A stretch of DNA of 64,000 bases from the NCBI RefSeq assembly GCF_005503365.1, contig NZ_SCML01000022.1:1-64000 (forward strand). Reading direction: 5' to 3'. Below the pieces are notes generated by a model. That model was not told the DNA's origin, did no database searches, and was given only the letters and a program-made list of their open reading frames with translations. Both the position numbers and the translations under genes were made by a program. Every line of letters begins with the position of its first letter. Position 1 is the first letter of the stretch. Of the stretch, positions 60,745 to 64,000 are shown piece by piece. This DNA is from Hydrogenophaga sp. 2FB (lineage in GTDB: Bacteria > Pseudomonadota > Gammaproteobacteria > Burkholderiales > Burkholderiaceae_C).

Positions 60745-61259
60745 GAACCGCCATGTCGCTCACATCCACGCGCTTTTTCTCCACCGCCGTGTTGACGGCA
60801 GCCGCCTTGCTCACGGGTTGTGCCGCACCCAAGGCCTACAACTACACCGCGTTCAAACAGGCCAAGCCCCGCTCCATCCTGGTGCTGCCGCCGGTCAACG
60901 AATCGGTCGACATCAAGGCCACCTACAGCCTGTTGTCGCACAGCAGCAAGCCGCTGGCGGAGGCGGGCTACTACGTGCTCGGCAGCGCCACGGTGGTGGA
61001 AGCGCAGGCGCGTCTGGTGGATGCCCAAACCGGCACCTTGCTGTGGGACGGCAAGGCCACGGCCTCCAGCGAAGAAGGCAGGAGCAACAACAACGGGCTG
61101 GTCGGCATGTTGATCACGGCGGTGGTGCAACAGGTCATCAGTTCGGCCACCGACCAAGGCCACGAGATCGCGGGCATTGCCCGCCAGCGCCTGCTGTCCG
61201 TGCGCGCAGGCAACGGCATCCTGCCGGGGCCTCGGCATCTTGCGTACGGACAACCGTAG
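60741..61259 (+). CDS. DUF799 (GNA1162-like) lipoprotein with an internal deletion
   Basis: 172 residues, lipobox LLTGC with Cys 27. N-terminal family part: FKQAKPRSILVLPPVNESVD, TYSLLSHSSKPLAEAGYYVL. C-terminal part: GSATVVEAQARLVDAQTGTL, NGLVGMLITAVVQQVISS and NGILPGPRHLAYG. In relatives, about 50 residues (DETF..., ALYI-type strand region) lie between GYYVL and SATVV; here they are missing in frame. Normal length is about 210-225. The fold is probably lost, in line with the broken csgG gene upstream. The family length is from memory. Confidence 0.78.
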   Translation: MRTAMSLTSTRFFSTAVLTAAALLTGCAAPKAYNYTAFKQAKPRSILVLPPVNESVDIKATYSLLSHSSKPLAEAGYYVLGSATVVEAQARLVDAQTGTLLWDGKATASSEEGRSNNNGLVGMLITAVVQQVISSATDQGHEIAGIARQRLLSVRAGNGILPGPRHLAYGQP

Positions 61260-61271
61260 GCCTGGCGCAAC

Positions 61272-61288
61272 CCTCCGCGCGCCGGAGG
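61272..61288. terminator. Hairpin between DUF799 and the small membrane peptide genes
   Basis: CCTCCG and CGGAGG form a 6-bp stem with a 5-base loop, between convergent stop codons. The T-rich segment after it is weak. Confidence 0.5.
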
Positions 61289-61303
61289 CGTTGTTGTGGC
61301 GCT

Positions 61304-61483
61304 TTACTTCTTCTTGCGTTCGTTCGCGCGCCGCACCTGGCGGCTTTGATGGGCCTGCGCTTCAACGGCCTGCTTTTCCGTGCGCCGCCTGGTGATGCGC
61401 CGCACGACGAAGCGGGCGACACCGAACGACAGGATCGCCACCAGGCCCGCGACCACCACACCCGTCAACTCCATGTTGTCCAT
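61304..61483 (-). CDS. 59-residue single-pass membrane peptide
   Basis: ATG 61483 to TAA 61304. One hydrophobic helix at about 5-27 (ELTGVVVAGLVAILSFGVAR) is followed by a very basic tail rich in Arg, Lys and Gln that ends RANERKKK. The topology would be N-out, C-in. No function recognised; the Shine-Dalgarno match is weak. The composition and the position between two convergent hairpin-bounded units favour a real gene, but it could be spurious. Confidence 0.5.
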   Translation of the reverse strand: MDNMELTGVVVAGLVAILSFGVARFVVRRITRRRTEKQAVEAQAHQSRQVRRANERKKK

Positions 61484-61554
61484 GTCCGTCCAAATCCTCT
61501 AAAAAAAATCACACATCCAACGCCCGGATCGGCTCACCGCACTCGCCGTGTCTG

Positions 61555-62667
61555 TCAGGCGTCGGCCCGTTGGGCCAGGAAGACTTCGAACCGCGCCAGT
61601 TCCTCGTCGAGCGCACGCCGAAAGCGCGCATCCCGCGGGCGTGCCGCGGCGAACCCGAGTTCGTGGCGAAGCTGCCCGCGCTCCAGCCGCAGGTTGGCCC
61701 AACCCACCATCTCTTCACCCCACAGCACGGGCAAGGCGTAGTGGCCCATGGTGCGCTGGGGCGCCGGCACATAGGCCTCGAAGCGGTACGCCCAGCGCCA
61801 CAGCATCTCGAAGCGCCGCCGGTCCCACACCACCGGATCGAAGGGCGCGAGCAAGCGCACACCGTCGCCGGTCTGGTGGCGGCGCGAAGCGGGGTTTTCG
61901 TCCGCGGGCCAGAACCAGGCGGTGCCATCGATGTCGGCATGGCCGTAGCGTTCGCGTGCTGCCTTCACGACAGCGCGCGTTTCGACCGACAGTTGGGCCG
62001 CCCCATACCGCAGCAAGGTGACCAGGTAGCCCAGGCTGGGCGCGGGGATTGGCGCGTACAGCGCCACGATGGCATCGACCAGGGCCTCGGCGCGTGCCCG
62101 CCGGGCGGCAGGACTCTCGTCCTGCTCGATGTGCTGCATCGCTTCGTACACGCGGGTGCCCGCTTCGCGGCGGCGCACGCGCAGCCAGCCATACTGGTGC
62201 ATGCGCTCCAGCAAGCGGGTGCTGGCATTGAGTTCGCCGCCCCAATACCCCGCGATGCGGCCGTGGTGAACAAAGGCCTCGCCCACTTCACGGGGATGCA
62301 CCGCGCCCCTCTCCCGCACAAAGGCCAACACCTCGCGTGCCTGTTGCTCCGTGGCAGCGTCCCAAGGGCGGCGTGGCGTGCGTGGGTGCAGCAAGGCCAG
62401 CATCTCGCGCGGCAAGAAGCCGTAGTTGACGAAGATGTCCTCCTCGATGCCCAGCCGCTCGTAGCGGCGCTCCAGGTCGCCCGCGCGGTAGTCGCGCACG
62501 CGCTGGTAGAGGATGAGGTCCTGCGCGCGGGCCGGCGCCCGCATCGGATCGGCCTGCACAAACCCGAGCCGGCGGATCGCGGCCGGCAGCGTCACCGGCT
62601 TGAACAGGCTGCGCGCGATCGCGTAGCGGCGCAGCTCGTCCAGCGTGGGCGACCGCGCCATGGGCAT
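61555..62667 (-). CDS. YcaQ-like winged-helix DNA glycosylase family protein
   Basis: 370 residues from ATG 62667 (62661 is also possible). Winged-helix parts and family words: AIRRLGFVQADPMRAPARAQ, YERLGIEEDIFVNYGFLPRE, VHPREVGEAFVHHGRIAGYW, LLAPFDPVVWDRRRFEMLW and ALPVLWGEEMVGWANLRLE. The HTH_42/YcaQ family includes glycosylases that unhook DNA interstrand crosslinks. It follows parC by four bases on the same strand and may be co-transcribed with it. Confidence 0.9.
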   Translation of the reverse strand: MPMARSPTLDELRRYAIARSLFKPVTLPAAIRRLGFVQADPMRAPARAQDLILYQRVRDYRAGDLERRYERLGIEEDIFVNYGFLPREMLALLHPRTPRRPWDAATEQQAREVLAFVRERGAVHPREVGEAFVHHGRIAGYWGGELNASTRLLERMHQYGWLRVRRREAGTRVYEAMQHIEQDESPAARRARAEALVDAIVALYAPIPAPSLGYLVTLLRYGAAQLSVETRAVVKAARERYGHADIDGTAWFWPADENPASRRHQTGDGVRLLAPFDPVVWDRRRFEMLWRWAYRFEAYVPAPQRTMGHYALPVLWGEEMVGWANLRLERGQLRHELGFAAARPRDARFRRALDEELARFEVFLAQRADA

Positions 62668-62671
62668 CGGC

Positions 62672-64000
62672 TTACTCCACCCGCGTGATGCGGTTGGGCT
62701 TGAAGCCGAGGTCCGCCGCCTTGCCCTTGCGGCCACGCGCCGCGCGTGCGTTGTTCAGGCTGCGGATCTCCAGCGTTTCATCGCGCTCCTTGCCGCCGCG
62801 CCCGATGCCGTCGATCTTCACGCTGCGCGTGTAGGCGGCCGCGCCGGCCAGGGTGTCCTTCGCTTCCAGGTCGATCAGCATCAGGCCGCGACCGCCCTTC
62901 TCCATCAGCTTGAGTTCGCCGATCTCGAAGGTGAGGATGCGCCCACCCGCAGAAGCGCAGCACACGTGCGTGGCCGGCACCAGCGGCGTGCCGCCGGAGG
63001 TGAAGGCTGCGTGCGACGGCGCGCAGGGCGTCTCGCCCTCGCCCAGGCTGATGAAGGTCTTGCCGCCGCGCTGGCGCGTGGTCATGTTCTCCACCGTCGC
63101 CAGGAAACCGTAGCCTCCGCTGTTGCTCAGCAGCACGGCCGCGTTGGCCGGGCCGGCGAAATAGTGCAGCGGCTGCGTGCCGCTCTCCAGCTCGATCAGT
63201 GTGGTGATGGGCTGGCCATCACCGCGCGCGCCGGGCAGGCTGGCCACCGGCACCGAGTACACGCGCCCGTTGCTGCCGAAGGTGATGAGCGTGTCGACCG
63301 TGCGGCATTCGAAGGTGCCGTACAGGCCGTCGCCGGCCTTGAACGCGAAGCTGCCGGCTTCGTGCCCGTGGCCGGTGCGCGCGCGCACCCAGCCTTTGCT
63401 GGAGATCACCACGGTCACCGGTTCGTCCACCACCTTGATCTCGGCCACGGCCTTCTTCTCGGCCTGGATCAGCGTGCGGCGCTCGTCGGCGAAGGTCTTG
63501 GCGTCGGCCTCGATCTCTTTCACCATCAGGCGCTTCAAGCTGCCCGGGTTGCCCAGAATGTCTTCCAGCTTGCTTTGCTCTTCGCGCAGTTCCTTCAACT
63601 CCTGCTCGATCTTGATCGCCTCGAGCCGCGCCAACTGGCGCAAGCGGATTTCAAGAATGTCTTCCGCCTGCCGGTCGGTGAGCTTGAAGCGTTCGATCAG
63701 CGCGGCCTTGGGCTCGTCGCTGTTGCGGATGATGCGGATCACCTCGTCGATGTTCAGCAGCACCAGCTGCCGGCCTTCGAGGATGTGGATGCGGTCCAGC
63801 ACCTTGTTCAGGCGGTGCTGCGAACGGCGGGTGATGGTGCCCTGGCGGAATTCGATCCACTCGGTGAGCATCTGCCGCAGCGACTTCTGCGTCGGCCGCC
63901 CGTCGAGCCCGATCATGGTGAGGTTGATCGGCGCCGAGGTTTCCAGACTGGTGTGCGCCAGCAACGCGGTGATGAGTTCCTGCTGCTCGATGCGGCTGCT
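62672..64000 (-). CDS. parC: DNA topoisomerase IV subunit A, C-terminal part
   Basis: The frame is open to the right window edge, so about 442 C-terminal residues are seen and the catalytic Tyr region lies outside. Visible: NLTMIGLDGRPTQKSLRQML, VLDRIHILEGRQLVLLNIDE, the coiled-coil KLTDRQAEDILEIRLRQLAR and a beta-propeller C-terminal domain with repeated GGYGFL, GGRILTFEI and GGRGLMLIDL blades. This arrangement fits ParC rather than GyrA, because no GyrA box is seen. The enzyme decatenates chromosomes together with ParE. Confidence 0.92.
   Translation of the reverse strand, partial: SSRIEQQELITALLAHTSLETSAPINLTMIGLDGRPTQKSLRQMLTEWIEFRQGTITRRSQHRLNKVLDRIHILEGRQLVLLNIDEVIRIIRNSDEPKAALIERFKLTDRQAEDILEIRLRQLARLEAIKIEQELKELREEQSKLEDILGNPGSLKRLMVKEIEADAKTFADERRTLIQAEKKAVAEIKVVDEPVTVVISSKGWVRARTGHGHEAGSFAFKAGDGLYGTFECRTVDTLITFGSNGRVYSVPVASLPGARGDGQPITTLIELESGTQPLHYFAGPANAAVLLSNSGGYGFLATVENMTTRQRGGKTFISLGEGETPCAPSHAAFTSGGTPLVPATHVCCASAGGRILTFEIGELKLMEKGGRGLMLIDLEAKDTLAGAAAYTRSVKIDGIGRGGKERDETLEIRSLNNARAARGRKGKAADLGFKPNRITRVE

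Noticed and set aside
1..64000. CRISPR array, prophage or transposase gene
   Set aside because: No regularly spaced repeats, no integrase, no IS-type terminal repeats with a transposase were seen; only the repeats listed as features.

Overview
The window looks like a chromosomal segment of a betaproteobacterium of the order Burkholderiales, most likely a Comamonadaceae relative (Hydrogenophaga/Variovorax-like). The evidence is the high GC content, six Bug-type solute-binding proteins, a Bordetella/Comamonas-type porin, many LysR regulators with divergent targets, and the housekeeping genes parC and comEC. No rRNA, tRNA, CRISPR array or transposase gene was found. Two genes run off the edges: a membrane-anchored hypothetical at the left and parC at the right.

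Layout. (1) 1-4.8 kb: partial hypothetical, Gln-rich small protein, YetF-like protein, VOC protein and a three-gene ABC exporter. (2) 4.9-9.3 kb: a TetR gene faces a small recombinase-type helix-turn-helix protein, a Bug protein, a Rieske oxygenase and a porin; two matching palindromes lie between. (3) 9.3-11.3 kb: a hypothetical and an EamA exporter. (4) 11.4-24.4 kb: about 13 kb of catabolic genes in three blocks: CoA-transferase and IclR facing acyl-CoA dehydrogenase and Bug; LysE facing Lrp; LysR facing sulfatase, aldose epimerase, two Bugs, hydroxyacid dehydrogenase and lactonase-like amidohydrolase. A 39-bp sequence precedes both the EamA gene (11341-11379) and a LysR gene (24440-24478) on either side of this block. 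The simplest reading is a divergent LysR/EamA pair split by the 13-kb block.

(5) 25.3-27.7 kb: ATP-grasp and alpha-E genes. (6) 27.9-37.4 kb: LysR/isochorismatase, then LysR facing cupin, Bug, intradiol dioxygenase, quinone-oxidoreductase-like protein, Bug and a frameshifted amidohydrolase, which suggests an aromatic ring-cleavage pathway. (7) 37.5-42.6 kb: chalcone-isomerase-like protein, GNAT, a decayed comEC fragment, a hipBA module in an AT-rich setting, a phospholipase-C-like protein and a lipoprotein. (8) 42.6-45.0 kb comEC; 45.2-46.5 kb MFS exporter.

(9) 46.7-52.5 kb: LysR and a uracil/xanthine-type permease diverge from a PDR/VanB-type reductase, a second Rieske oxygenase and a TIM-barrel enzyme. 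This is a self-contained candidate pathway for oxidising a nucleobase-like substrate. (10) 52.6-59.6 kb: transglutaminase-DUF2126, a fused ATP-grasp/alpha-E protein and a second transglutaminase, paralogous to region 5. (11) 59.6-64 kb: RidA, a decaying csgG/DUF4810/DUF799 lipoprotein operon, a 59-residue membrane peptide, a YcaQ-like protein and parC.

The recurring theme is uptake and oxidation of organic acids or aromatics. Each block has its own local regulator, and most regulator-target gaps contain a clear palindrome that could be the operator.
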